Source: Planctomycetota bacterium (GTDB lineage: Bacteria; Planctomycetota; B15-G4). Taken from it: 52,400 nucleotides of DNA. The position numbers and the translations under genes were made by a program. The stretch is from the NCBI GenBank assembly GCA_029259695.1, contig JAJDEQ010000011.1:1-52400 (forward strand). The letters are read 5' to 3'. This document shows, piece after piece, positions 1-8,585 of the stretch; position 1 is the first letter of the stretch; every line of letters begins with the position of its first letter. A model generated the notes under the pieces. It was not told the origin of the DNA. It did not search any database and saw only the letters and a list, made by a program, of their open reading frames with translations.

Positions 1-1
1 C

Positions 2-2671
2 GTCGCCACCAGCACCGAGATCCACGACTACCTGCGCATCCTCTTCGCGCGCGTGGGGCAACCCCACTGCTGGACGTGCGGCAAGCAGCTGCAGGGCTGG
101 AGCCCGACGGTGGCGGCGCGCGACGTGCTGCGACGGGTGGACGGCGAGAAGGTCATGATCACCGCCTCGCTGTACAGCAACGAGCACGAACACCCCACGC
201 TGCTGTCCCGCGCGGACGAGGTGGTCGACATGGCCACCGAGCTGATCAAGGACGGCTTCGCCCGGGTGCTGGTGGACGGAGAACTGGTCCGGCTCGAGAG
301 CCTGGCCGAGAGCGCCGCAACCACCACGACCAAGGGGCGCGGGGCAGGGCGCCGCGCCGGGGGCCCGCTGGAGGGCGTGGCCAACGTCGAGCTGGTGATC
401 GATCGGACCACGGCGGATTCGCGGCGGCGCACACGGTTGGCGGAAGCCCTCGGCGTCGCCCAGCAACGGGGCCTGGGCATGGCCCATGCCCACCTGGCCG
501 ATGGGGAGGTCGTGGACTACGAGGCGCGCCCCGGCTGCGCCCGCTGCGGCAACATCCTGCCGCGCGAACTGACCCCGCGCATGTTCTCGTTCAACAGCCC
601 GGTCGGGGCCTGCGAGGAGTGCGAGGGGTTGGGCCAGCTCATGACGGTCAACGCCGCGCGACTGATCGACCGACCCGATCGGCCGTTGCTGCAAGGCGCG
701 ATGACATCGCGGGTCGGCGGCTACGTCACCCGCGCCAACGGGTGGTACGTGCAGGTCATCACCCGGCTCGCCGAGCGTTTCGAAGTCGATCTGAACCGTC
801 CGTGGAGCAGCCTGCCGCGGCGCTTCCAGCGCTGCATGCTCGAGGGCGACGGAGCGCTCGAGAAGGTCCCGGTGCACTTCGAGAAGCACGGCGAGGGCAG
901 TTCGCGCAGCTACGACTACAACGTGGAGTGGCAGGGCTTGCTGGCGCTCGTCGAAGAGTGGTGGCGCGCCACCGAGAAGGACGGTTGGTGGCGGCGGGCG
1001 CTGGAGAGCCTGATGGAGGTGGGACCGTGCTCGTCCTGCGCCGGGGGGCGCTTGCGGCCCGAGTCCCTCGCCGTCACGGTCGGCGGACACCGCCTGCCCG
1101 AGGTCGCCGCCTGGACGGTGCGCGAGGCGCTGCAGACCTTCCGCGGGCTGAAGCTCACCGGGAACGACGGCACGATCGCCCGGGACGTGCTGCGCGAAGT
1201 CACCAACCGGTTGAGCTTCCTGGAGAAGGTCGGCCTCGGCTACCTCTCACTCGACCGTTCATCGGCCACACTCTCCGGGGGCGAAGCTCAGCGCATCCGG
1301 CTCGCGGCGCAACTGGGCAATCGCCTCGTGGGCGTGCTCTACGTCCTCGACGAGCCGTCGATCGGGCTCCACGCCCGCGACCAGCGCAAGCTGCTCGAGA
1401 CGCTCGCGGACCTGCGCGACCTGGGCAACACGATCCTCGTCGTGGAGCACGACCGCGAGACGATCGAGACCGCCGATCACGTGATCGACCTGGGACCGGG
1501 GGCCGGGGAGAACGGCGGCAAGGTGGTCGTGGCCGGCAGCCCGGAGAAGGTCGCGGCCCATCGCCGCTCGCTGACCGGGCGTTACCTGTCCGGTCGCAAG
1601 CGCATGCAGTACCCCGCCGAGCGCCGCAGCGCGCGGCGCCAGCTGCGACTCACCGGCGCCCGCCTGCACAACCTCCAGGGGGTCGAGGCGCGCTTCCCGG
1701 TGGGCGCCCTGACGGTGGTCACCGGCGTGTCCGGGTCGGGCAAGTCGAGCCTGGTGGCGGGCCTGCTGGTGCCCGCCATGCAAGCGCACCTCGACTCCAG
1801 CAAGCGCGCCCCGGAGGAGTTGGGCGGCTTCTCCGGAGCGGCCGCCATCGACAAGCTGCTGGTGATCGACCAGTCGCCCATCGGGCGCTCGCCGCACAGC
1901 AATCCGGCCACCTACACCGGCGCCTTCGACGACATCCGCAACCTGTTCGCCAACACACCCGAGGCGCGCGTGCGCGGCTTCGCCGCCGGCCGCTTCTCGT
2001 GCAACGTGGCCGGCGGTCGTTGCGACACCTGCCAGGGGCGCGGCGTCGAGGTGATCGAGATGCACTTCCTCTCGGACGTCGACGTGCCGTGCGAGACCTG
2101 CGGCGGGCGGCGCTACAATCGCGAGACGCTCGAGGTGCAGTGGAAGGGCCTGTCGATCCACGACGTGCTCGACCTGGAGATCCACCAGGCGGCCGAGGTC
2201 TTCGCCAACTACGGCCCGATCCACCGCAAGTTCAAGCTGCTCGACGACGTGGGTCTGGGCTACCTGCGGCTCGGCCAACCGGCGACGACGCTCTCGGGGG
2301 GCGAGGCGCAGCGGGTCAAGCTCGCCGCCGAACTCGCTCGGCCCGGGACGGGGCGGACGCTCATCGTGCTGGACGAGCCCACCACGGGACTGCATTTTGA
2401 CGATGTCGCGCGGTTGTGCTCCGTGCTCCACAAGATGGTTGATCAGGGGAACACGGTCGTCGTGATCGAACACAACATCGACCTCGTCTGCAGCGCAGAC
2501 CACGTCGTCGACATCGGACCCGAAGGGGGGGATGGAGGCGGCCGCATCGTGGCCACGGGGACACCCGAGGAGGTCGCCGCGACCAAGGGCTCGCACACCG
2601 GGCGTTACCTCCAGCGAGCCCTGCGCGGCCACCGCAAGGGCGTGGCGGCAACACGCGGAGCGGGAGCGTGA
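2..2671 (+). CDS. uvrA: UvrABC excinuclease subunit A, 5' end outside the window
   Basis: UvrA is the damage-sensing ATPase of bacterial nucleotide excision repair and loads UvrB at lesions in the cytoplasm. The reading frame is open from base 2 (V-A-T-S-T-E-I-H-D-Y), so the first Walker A region, roughly the first 110 residues of the family, lies upstream. Visible are the Cys-pair after FARVG (HCWTCGK), the zinc module near bases 535-630 (CARCG...CEECEG), the first ABC signature LSGGEAQRIRLAAQL with DEPSIGLH, the second Walker A GVSGSGKSS (about base 1727), the second zinc module CDTCQG...CETCGGRRYN, the second signature LSGGEAQRVKLAAEL and DEPTTGLHF. The stop overlaps the GTG start of the XPB-like helicase as GTGA, so translation is probably coupled. 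All expected motifs of canonical UvrA within the visible part are intact. Confidence 0.97.
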   Translation, partial: VATSTEIHDYLRILFARVGQPHCWTCGKQLQGWSPTVAARDVLRRVDGEKVMITASLYSNEHEHPTLLSRADEVVDMATELIKDGFARVLVDGELVRLESLAESAATTTTKGRGAGRRAGGPLEGVANVELVIDRTTADSRRRTRLAEALGVAQQRGLGMAHAHLADGEVVDYEARPGCARCGNILPRELTPRMFSFNSPVGACEECEGLGQLMTVNAARLIDRPDRPLLQGAMTSRVGGYVTRANGWYVQVITRLAERFEVDLNRPWSSLPRRFQRCMLEGDGALEKVPVHFEKHGEGSSRSYDYNVEWQGLLALVEEWWRATEKDGWWRRALESLMEVGPCSSCAGGRLRPESLAVTVGGHRLPEVAAWTVREALQTFRGLKLTGNDGTIARDVLREVTNRLSFLEKVGLGYLSLDRSSATLSGGEAQRIRLAAQLGNRLVGVLYVLDEPSIGLHARDQRKLLETLADLRDLGNTILVVEHDRETIETADHVIDLGPGAGENGGKVVVAGSPEKVAAHRRSLTGRYLSGRKRMQYPAERRSARRQLRLTGARLHNLQGVEARFPVGALTVVTGVSGSGKSSLVAGLLVPAMQAHLDSSKRAPEELGGFSGAAAIDKLLVIDQSPIGRSPHSNPATYTGAFDDIRNLFANTPEARVRGFAAGRFSCNVAGGRCDTCQGRGVEVIEMHFLSDVDVPCETCGGRRYNRETLEVQWKGLSIHDVLDLEIHQAAEVFANYGPIHRKFKLLDDVGLGYLRLGQPATTLSGGEAQRVKLAAELARPGTGRTLIVLDEPTTGLHFDDVARLCSVLHKMVDQGNTVVVIEHNIDLVCSADHVVDIGPEGGDGGGRIVATGTPEEVAATKGSHTGRYLQRALRGHRKGVAATRGAGA

Positions 2672-4341
2672 GCAACCAGCCGCTCACCGTCCAGGGCGAC
2701 CACACGATCCTGGCGGAGGTCCACGCCGAGGGCTTCACCGAAGCGCGCGACATGCTCAGTCGCTTCGCCGAACTGGAGAAGAGCCCCGAGCACGTGCACA
2801 CCTACCGGGTCACCCCGCTCTCCATCTGGAACGCCGCCGCGTCGGGGCTGGACGCCGACACGATCATCGACTTCCTGGAGACCGCCAGTCGCTACCCGGT
2901 GCCACCGAACGTGCGCACCCACGTGGCCGACAACATCCGGCGCTTCGGACTGCTGCGCCTCGTGCGCCACGAAGACCGCCTGATGCTGGCCTCGCCCGAT
3001 GCCGACCTGCTGAAGCGCATCGCCCGGGATGCCAACCTCAAGCCCTACTTCGAGAAGAACGGCGCGCCCGAAGGCGGCCTGTGGGTGCTGGAGGAGATGC
3101 GCGGCGAGGTCAAGCAGGCGCTGATCCGCATCGGTTACCCGGTCGAGGACCTGGCGGGCTACACCAGCGGCGCGGCGCTCGCGTTCGGGCTGCGTTCGGA
3201 GACGCTGACCGGCGCCCCCTTCGGCCTGCGGCCCTACCAGATCGAGGCCGCGGAGATCTTCCACGCGGGCGGGACGGAGAAGGGCGGCAGCGGGGTCGTG
3301 GTGCTTCCCTGCGGCGCGGGCAAGACGATCGTGGGCATGGCCTGCGTGCACCGGCTCCAGACCCAGGCGCTGATCCTGACCACGAACACGATCGCCGTGC
3401 GCCAGTGGCGCAACGAGCTGCTCGACAAGACCGACCTGCGCCCGGAAGACGTGGGTGAGTACACCGGCGACTCCAAGGAGATCTGCCCGGTCACCATCTC
3501 CACCTACCAGATGCTCACCTATCGGCGGCGGAAGGACGGCGAGTTCACGCACTTCCGTCTGTTCACGGCGCGCGACTGGGGCGTCGTCGTCTACGACGAA
3601 GTGCACCTGCTGCCGGCGCCGGTGTTCCGCATCACCGCGGAGATCCAGGCCCGTCGCCGCCTCGGGCTCACGGCGACGCTCGTGCGCGAGGACGGCCGTG
3701 AGGACGAGGTCTTCTCGCTGATCGGCCCGAAGAAGTACGACGTGCCGTGGAAGATCCTGGAACGCCAGGGTTGGATCGCCACCGCGCACTGCGTCGAGGT
3801 GCGGCTGCCGCTGCCGGACGAGCGGCTGTTCGAGTACCAGAGCGCGGCGAGCCGCGAGCGCTTCCGCATCGCGAGTGAGAACGTCGAGAAGGTCGGGGTG
3901 GCGCGCAAGCTCGTCGAGCGACACGCCGACGACCAGGTGCTGATCATCGGTCAGTACCTCGACCAGCTCGACCTGCTCAGCGAAGAGCTCGACTGCCCCT
4001 TGATCACCGGTCGCACGCCGACCAAGGAGCGCGAACATCTCTACAAGCTCTTCCGCAACGGCGATCTCAAGGTGCTGATGGTCTCCAAGGTGGGCAACTT
4101 CGCGGTCGACCTGCCCGACGCGAACGTGGCCGTCCAGGTCTCCGGGACCTTCGGATCACGACAGGAGGAGGCCCAGCGCCTCGGGCGCATCCTGCGCCCG
4201 AAGACCGACCGCCGTCAGGCGATCTTCTACTCGCTCGTGACCCGCGACAGCCGTGAGGAGCACTTCGCCAACAACCGGCAGCTGTTCCTCACCGAGCAGG
4301 GCTACACGTACGAGATCCTCGACGTGTCGGCGCTCTCGTAG
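2668..4341 (+). CDS. XPB/Rad25-type superfamily 2 DNA helicase
   Basis: A 557-residue 3'-5' DNA helicase of the XPB/ERCC3 family, expected to unwind or remodel DNA in repair. It starts at GTG 2668 inside the uvrA stop (GTGA). Residues 1-100 resemble the N-terminal helicase-conserved/damage-recognition region of bacterial XPB. Walker A is LPCGAGKTI with K219, motif II is the DEVH variant (D310-H313), and motif III GLTATLVREDG is followed by the R-E-D triplet typical of XPB. Motif VI is QRLGRILRP near the end. Length and motif order match bacterial XPB of Actinobacteria and Chloroflexi. The next gene encodes the helicase-associated partner that accompanies XPB in those phyla. The link to excision repair is inferred from the overlap with uvrA; it could also act in recombination or fork processing. 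Confidence 0.93.
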   Translation: MSNQPLTVQGDHTILAEVHAEGFTEARDMLSRFAELEKSPEHVHTYRVTPLSIWNAAASGLDADTIIDFLETASRYPVPPNVRTHVADNIRRFGLLRLVRHEDRLMLASPDADLLKRIARDANLKPYFEKNGAPEGGLWVLEEMRGEVKQALIRIGYPVEDLAGYTSGAALAFGLRSETLTGAPFGLRPYQIEAAEIFHAGGTEKGGSGVVVLPCGAGKTIVGMACVHRLQTQALILTTNTIAVRQWRNELLDKTDLRPEDVGEYTGDSKEICPVTISTYQMLTYRRRKDGEFTHFRLFTARDWGVVVYDEVHLLPAPVFRITAEIQARRRLGLTATLVREDGREDEVFSLIGPKKYDVPWKILERQGWIATAHCVEVRLPLPDERLFEYQSAASRERFRIASENVEKVGVARKLVERHADDQVLIIGQYLDQLDLLSEELDCPLITGRTPTKEREHLYKLFRNGDLKVLMVSKVGNFAVDLPDANVAVQVSGTFGSRQEEAQRLGRILRPKTDRRQAIFYSLVTRDSREEHFANNRQLFLTEQGYTYEILDVSALS

Positions 4342-4438
4342 CCGCGCCCGCGGCCTCCCCGGTCCATCGGGCGCTGCCGCCGTCCCGATCGGGGGCGGTG
4401 GGGACCAGAGAGGGCTCGCGCCAGGGGCCGGATCGCGT

Positions 4439-4444
4439 TACAAT
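4439..4444 (+). promoter_or_regulatory. Candidate -10 box for the XPB partner gene
   Basis: TACAAT matches the bacterial -10 consensus at five of six bases and lies in the 130-base gap between the helicase stop and the next start. A transcript from about base 4451 would carry the GAGGAGAG ribosome site at 4461. No good -35 is visible 16-18 bases upstream, so the partner gene may have its own promoter or may simply be read through from uvrA. Confidence 0.4.
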
Positions 4445-4460
4445 CGGCTGCTTCTGCCCT

Positions 4461-4468
4461 GAGGAGAG
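4461..4468 (+). promoter_or_regulatory. Ribosome binding site that fixes a TTG start
   Basis: GAGGAGAG is the strongest Shine-Dalgarno-like sequence near this gene start. It lies three bases before the TTG at 4472 if the whole purine run is counted, and about seven bases when the core GGAG is counted. It supports TTG 4472 as the start of the XPB partner. Confidence 0.6.
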
Positions 4469-4471
4469 AGA

Positions 4472-6565
4472 TTGACCTCTCGGGACAGCACATCCCCGAA
4501 TCGTGTCGCGCGTGGCGTGGCCCTCGAAGCCGTGCTCCAGAGCCGTCCTGCACAAGAGTTGCGGGAACTGCTGTCGTTCTGGGACGGCCACGGGACCCCC
4601 CCGGACACCAAGCCCCGCGCCATCGGTGAATTGACGCGGCGCATGGCGAACGAGAAGTCGGTTCGCAAGCGGGTCAAGTTCCTGTCGAAGAAGCTCGTCG
4701 ACCTGGTGAAGTTCTTCCTCCGGGGCGAGGGCTACCGGGCCAGCCTCGAGCACGTGACCGGCAGCAAGGCCTTCGCCTACCTGTCGCCGTTCGAGCTCAA
4801 GGCCGCGATCAACGCGCTCATGAAGCGCGGCTTCCTGTTCGCCTCCCAGCCGGCCAACGGCAACGGGCGCAAGACCGAGGAGACCTTCCTCGTGCCCTGC
4901 GAACTGGGCGACATCCTGCAGACCTTCATCTGGGACGACGACCGCACCGTCGAGGAGACCTTCAACCTCCGCGGGCAGCTCTCGCGTCTCGTCGACCGCA
5001 AGGACATCGACGACCTGCTCGTCGCCCGCCTCGGCAGCGGCGCCCGGGCCGATGACCATCGCGAAGCGGCCCTGCTGCTGGCGGCGGACGCCGCGGTCGA
5101 GAGTCGCCTGGCCGCCATCGACGACAGCCGGGTGCAAGCACTGTTGGAACTGGTCGTGTCGCACTACGGCGGCATCGCCCCGCGCTCGCTGATCGAGAAG
5201 AAGCACAAGGGATTCGGACGCTGGAACCGCAAGACGCTCCAGGCCTCGCTCGAGGACAACCTGCTGGGGACCGTGCGTCACATCTCCCTGGGCGAGTACG
5301 GCATCCACCAGTTCGACGAAGCCGTGGTCGTGTTTGAGGAGGTCGTCGGCGCCCTGCGCCGCTGCATCAGCGAACCCGCCACGCCGCTCGAGGCAGTGCA
5401 CAGCCTCGGCGTGGACTTCATCTCCGACATCTCCTCGTTCCTGTCGTTCGTCGAGCACAACCCGATCAAGCTCACGTTGTCGGGCAAGGTCTACCGGACG
5501 GCCGTGCGCAAGCTCGAGGACTCGTTCATCCTCACCAAGAGTTCGAACTTCACCGGGCCGTGGCTGTTCCAGTACCTGTTCGACTTCTGCCAGTCCCAGT
5601 CGATGATCCAGCGCGGCCCCGAGCGCAGCGTGGTCCTCACCGTCAAGGGCCGGACATGGGATCGCACGCCGCTCGACAAGAAGCTGCGGCGGCTGCTCGA
5701 GTTCGCCCGGCGACACTGGGAGAGCACGGTGGAGCCGTTCCACGGCAAGCGCCTGATGGCGCTCTACCTCGACGCGTTGCGCGAGCTCCCGGTGGGTTCC
5801 TGGGTCGACATGAACTCCGCGGCCTTCTCGGCGCGCAACCGCTACCTGGCCAACCTCGACCACTTCGGCGTACGCGACGAGTTCCAGAGCAAGTACCAGT
5901 TCGCGCAGCAGACGGGCATGCGCGACCCGCTGCAGCTCGCCCTGGCGCTGACCCAGTGGACGCGCGACCGGCTGTTCCTGTTCGGGCTCGTGGACCTGGC
6001 CGACGCCGACGGCAAGCCGGCCTGGTTGCGACTGACCCCGCTCGGCGCCAAGGCGCTGGGGATGGAGGTCTCCGACGAGCAGACGAACCGCAATGCACCG
6101 CTGGTGGTGAACCCGGACTTCGAGATCATCCTGTTCCCGAACGCCGACAGCTACGACCTGATCACCGACCTCGACCGTTTCGCGGATCGCACCAGCAGCG
6201 ACTCGGCCTATCGCTACCGACTCACGGAGAGTTCGATCGAGAAGGCCGTGGCCGAGGGACTGGAGCCGTCGGCGATCCTGCGCACGCTGTCCGAACACAG
6301 CCGCGTGGAAGTGCCGCAGAACGTCATCTACTCGATCATGCAGTGGGCCGAGAAGGTGAAGTTCGTCACGCGCACGACGGTGTCGATGGTGCGCGGACGC
6401 AACAAGGAAGTGATCGACCGCCTGCTGCACGACAAGGCGCTGCGACCGCATGTGCTCGAGCGCCTGTCGCCCACGGTCGTCCTGGTCTCCCCGGACCTGC
6501 CATCGGAGGACCTGGCCCGGCTGCTCGAGCCGCTGGGCGTCTTCCTGCAGGGAGAACATGAGTGA
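4472..6565 (+). CDS. Helicase-associated (XPB partner-type) protein
   Basis: A 697-residue protein without transmembrane segments, Walker motifs or signal peptide. It begins at TTG behind a good ribosome site. The composition and position match the helicase C-terminal-associated family (Helicase_C_3, called XPB/Ssl2-like) encoded beside XPB in Actinobacteria. That family relation is from memory and context, since no single signature residue set proves it. The N-terminal 120 residues are basic and helical (KSVRKRVKFLSKKLVDLVKFF), suiting DNA or protein contact. The middle has winged-helix-like segments (LTPLGAKALGME). The C-terminal part (residues 530-697) reads as a compact alpha/beta domain beginning PLVVNPDFEIILFP, a pattern typical of this family. 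It probably modulates the XPB helicase. The last eight bases overlap the next gene. Confidence 0.75.
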   Translation: MTSRDSTSPNRVARGVALEAVLQSRPAQELRELLSFWDGHGTPPDTKPRAIGELTRRMANEKSVRKRVKFLSKKLVDLVKFFLRGEGYRASLEHVTGSKAFAYLSPFELKAAINALMKRGFLFASQPANGNGRKTEETFLVPCELGDILQTFIWDDDRTVEETFNLRGQLSRLVDRKDIDDLLVARLGSGARADDHREAALLLAADAAVESRLAAIDDSRVQALLELVVSHYGGIAPRSLIEKKHKGFGRWNRKTLQASLEDNLLGTVRHISLGEYGIHQFDEAVVVFEEVVGALRRCISEPATPLEAVHSLGVDFISDISSFLSFVEHNPIKLTLSGKVYRTAVRKLEDSFILTKSSNFTGPWLFQYLFDFCQSQSMIQRGPERSVVLTVKGRTWDRTPLDKKLRRLLEFARRHWESTVEPFHGKRLMALYLDALRELPVGSWVDMNSAAFSARNRYLANLDHFGVRDEFQSKYQFAQQTGMRDPLQLALALTQWTRDRLFLFGLVDLADADGKPAWLRLTPLGAKALGMEVSDEQTNRNAPLVVNPDFEIILFPNADSYDLITDLDRFADRTSSDSAYRYRLTESSIEKAVAEGLEPSAILRTLSEHSRVEVPQNVIYSIMQWAEKVKFVTRTTVSMVRGRNKEVIDRLLHDKALRPHVLERLSPTVVLVSPDLPSEDLARLLEPLGVFLQGEHE

Positions 6566-7220
6566 GGCCCGGCGGCTCGATCTGCGGGTGGTGCTGGTCA
6601 CCCCCGACGATCGCGGCCCGGCCGAACTCGAGCGCCTGGTGGAGGCCGCGCTCGACGGTGGGGTGACGGCCGTGCTCTGGCGCGAGCGGCGACTCACGGG
6701 CGCAGCCGCGCAGGAGGCCGCCGGACCGATCGCCCGACGCGTGCGCCGACACGGAGCCACGCTGCTCGTGAGTCGCGACGCGGAGCTGGCCGCGACGCTG
6801 GACGCCGACGGCGTGCACACCGGGTGGGGCGGGCCGGCGCTGGAGGAGCTCCGGCGCACGGCCCCCGGTCGAGCCCTGGGCCGCTCGGCCCACTGGCCGC
6901 CGACGGCCGACGACGAGGCGGCCGACTACATCAGCCTGAGTCCGTTCCGAGCCACCGGGCGCTCACGGCCGCGCCCCCTGTTGGACCCGTCCCAGGTGCA
7001 GTCGGTGCTGGCCACCCCCGCGATCGGGCCGGTGGTGGCGCTCGGAGGCCTGACCGCCGATGACGTCCCGGAGCTGCCCGCGGGCCTCGCCGGCGTGGCC
7101 GTGATCCGGGCACTGAGTGAAGCGGACGACGCGTGCCGTGCGGCGCACCGGCTACGCGACGCGGTCGATCGACGGGGCCTCGGCAGCGGGCTTTTACAGC
7201 GCACCGCGACGGGCGAGTGA
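6558..7220 (+). CDS. thiE: Divergent thiamine-phosphate synthase (ThiE/TenI-like)
   Basis: A 220-residue TIM-barrel protein of the ThiE/TenI superfamily. ThiE joins HMP-diphosphate and thiazole phosphate to thiamine phosphate, the substrate of the kinase encoded next. The start is ATG 6558 with GGAG at 6551; longer upstream reading is a shadow of the previous gene. Family landmarks are present but altered. The usual Q-L-R-E-K strand reads V-L-W-R-E-R-R, the V-N-D-R metal/phosphate segment reads V-S-R-D, and G-A-D-G-V-H-L-G reads D-A-D-G-V-H-T-G. A-D-Y-I-S-L-S-P and V-V-A-L-G-G-L are preserved. Coupling to thiL (TGATG) argues for a thiamine role. The lost Asn-Asp pair means activity may be weak, changed, or TenI-like. 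Confidence 0.68.
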   Translation: MSEARRLDLRVVLVTPDDRGPAELERLVEAALDGGVTAVLWRERRLTGAAAQEAAGPIARRVRRHGATLLVSRDAELAATLDADGVHTGWGGPALEELRRTAPGRALGRSAHWPPTADDEAADYISLSPFRATGRSRPRPLLDPSQVQSVLATPAIGPVVALGGLTADDVPELPAGLAGVAVIRALSEADDACRAAHRLRDAVDRRGLGSGLLQRTATGE

Positions 7221-8083
7221 TGAGCGTGCGCGAGTCCGAGTTCATCGACTGGTGCACCCAGGAGGGGAGCACGGCCGGCATGCTCGTGGGTCCGGGGGAC
7301 GACGCCGCGGTCCTGGCCGACGGGACGATCCTGACCGTGGACCCGGTGCTCGAAGGGGTTCACTTCGACCCCGGCACGCCGCCGCAGGACGTGGCCCACA
7401 AGGCGCTGGGCCGCTGCCTGTCGGACGTGTGCGCCATGGGGGGCGTCTGGGAACACGTGCTCGTCTCGGCACAGATCCCGACGGGGTACGACGCCGAGGG
7501 ACTGGCCCGCGGGCTGGCCCGGGCTGCCCGGCACTTCGAGGTGACGCTGGCGGGCGGGGACACCAGTCGTTCCCCCGGCGCGCTGGCCCTGGTGGTGACC
7601 GCCACCGGGCGCCTGCCGTGGGGCGCTCCCTGGCGCCGCTCGGGCGCGCGTCCCGGTGACCTGCTGTACGTCACCGGCCCGCTGGGCGGCGCGAGTCGCG
7701 GCCGCCACCTGCGCCCCCGACCGCGCCATGACGTGGTGGCGCTGCTGCGCGGCCAGGGGACCGACGTGCGCGCGGCGATCGACCTCTCCGACGGTCTCGG
7801 CCGCGACCTCGGACAGCTCTGCCGCGCCTCCGGAGTCGGTGCCGAGATCGAGGGCGGCGCGCTTCCGATCCATCCGGACGTCGACGCCGGCCGGGACCCG
7901 ATCGCCGCGGCGCTGGATGACGGCGAAGACTACGAGTTGCTCCTGGCACTGCCGGCAACAGAGCAGGCTCCGGGGTCGCTGCTGCAGCCCGTGGGCCGTG
8001 TGCTCGCAGGCGACGAACTGCGACTGCTCGTGGCGGGCGAACAGCGGGGCTGGCCGGGGGCCGGGTACGAGCATGTCTTCTGA
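7220..8083 (+). CDS. thiL: Thiamine-monophosphate kinase
   Basis: ThiL phosphorylates thiamine monophosphate to thiamine diphosphate, the last step of cofactor synthesis. The 287-residue protein starts at ATG 7220, sharing one base with the thiE-like stop. Signature elements are in order: GPGDDAAVL near the N-terminus (Mg-ATP binding), TVDPVLEGVHFD, the helix ALGRCLSDVCAMGG, AGGDTSRS, DLSDGLGRDL and DDGEDYELLL. These are the classic acidic clusters of the AIR-synthase-like kinase fold. The length is slightly shorter than the usual 310-330 residues, the difference lying in the C-terminal domain. The gene overlaps tsaE by 11 bases. Confidence 0.93.
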   Translation: MSVRESEFIDWCTQEGSTAGMLVGPGDDAAVLADGTILTVDPVLEGVHFDPGTPPQDVAHKALGRCLSDVCAMGGVWEHVLVSAQIPTGYDAEGLARGLARAARHFEVTLAGGDTSRSPGALALVVTATGRLPWGAPWRRSGARPGDLLYVTGPLGGASRGRHLRPRPRHDVVALLRGQGTDVRAAIDLSDGLGRDLGQLCRASGVGAEIEGGALPIHPDVDAGRDPIAAALDDGEDYELLLALPATEQAPGSLLQPVGRVLAGDELRLLVAGEQRGWPGAGYEHVF

Positions 8084-8585
8084 ACTCACCGGCCGTGCCT
8101 GGGAGCTGCACGACGTCGAGGCGACGCACGCCCTGGCGGCGCGGGTCGCCGCAGTGCGCCGCGGCGGCGACGTGATCGCCCTGCGCGGGGAGCTCGGGGC
8201 CGGCAAGACGGAGTTCGTGCGCGGTCTCGCAGCCGCGCTCGGGGCCGGGCAGGCCGACGTGGTCTGCTCGCCCAGCTACCTGCTGCTGAACGTGTACGCC
8301 GAGGGCTCGGTGCCACTGGCCCACTTCGACGCGTACTTCATGTCGTCCAGCGACGACCTGGAGCGGGCCGGTTTCGACGAACTGCGCCGGGCAGGACACC
8401 TGGTCGCGATCGAGTGGGCCGAACGCGTCGAGGATGCGCTCCCCGACGACACGCTCTGGGTCGACCTGAGGCCCCTGGGCGACACGCCCGACGGCCGCCG
8501 CGCGGAACTGAGCCAGGGGGCACGCTGGAGCGCGGCGGTCCAGCCCGAGCGTGCCGACGACCGGCACGGCGAGGGCCGAGCGTGA
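8073..8585 (+). CDS. tsaE: tRNA threonylcarbamoyladenosine synthesis ATPase TsaE
   Basis: TsaE is the small ATPase that works with TsaB and TsaD to make t6A at position 37 of ANN-decoding tRNAs. The chosen start is ATG 8073, within the end of thiL, giving 170 residues. The P-loop is GELGAGKTEF with K45. It is followed by the family pattern of S-P-S-Y, a Tyr, then HFDAYFM (in place of HxDxYR) and AIEWAER (in place of IEWPE). These features identify the family clearly. No tsaB or tsaD lies in the window. The GTGA junction at 8582 couples it to the following lipoprotein gene. Confidence 0.92.
   Translation: MSSELTGRAWELHDVEATHALAARVAAVRRGGDVIALRGELGAGKTEFVRGLAAALGAGQADVVCSPSYLLLNVYAEGSVPLAHFDAYFMSSSDDLERAGFDELRRAGHLVAIEWAERVEDALPDDTLWVDLRPLGDTPDGRRAELSQGARWSAAVQPERADDRHGEGRA

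Noticed and set aside
4289..6859. An 856-codon open frame on the minus strand across the XPB partner gene
   Set aside because: The plus-strand frame has a ribosome site, a -10 box and overlapping neighbours. The minus product is low-complexity Arg/Ala/Gly sequence that also crosses into thiE.
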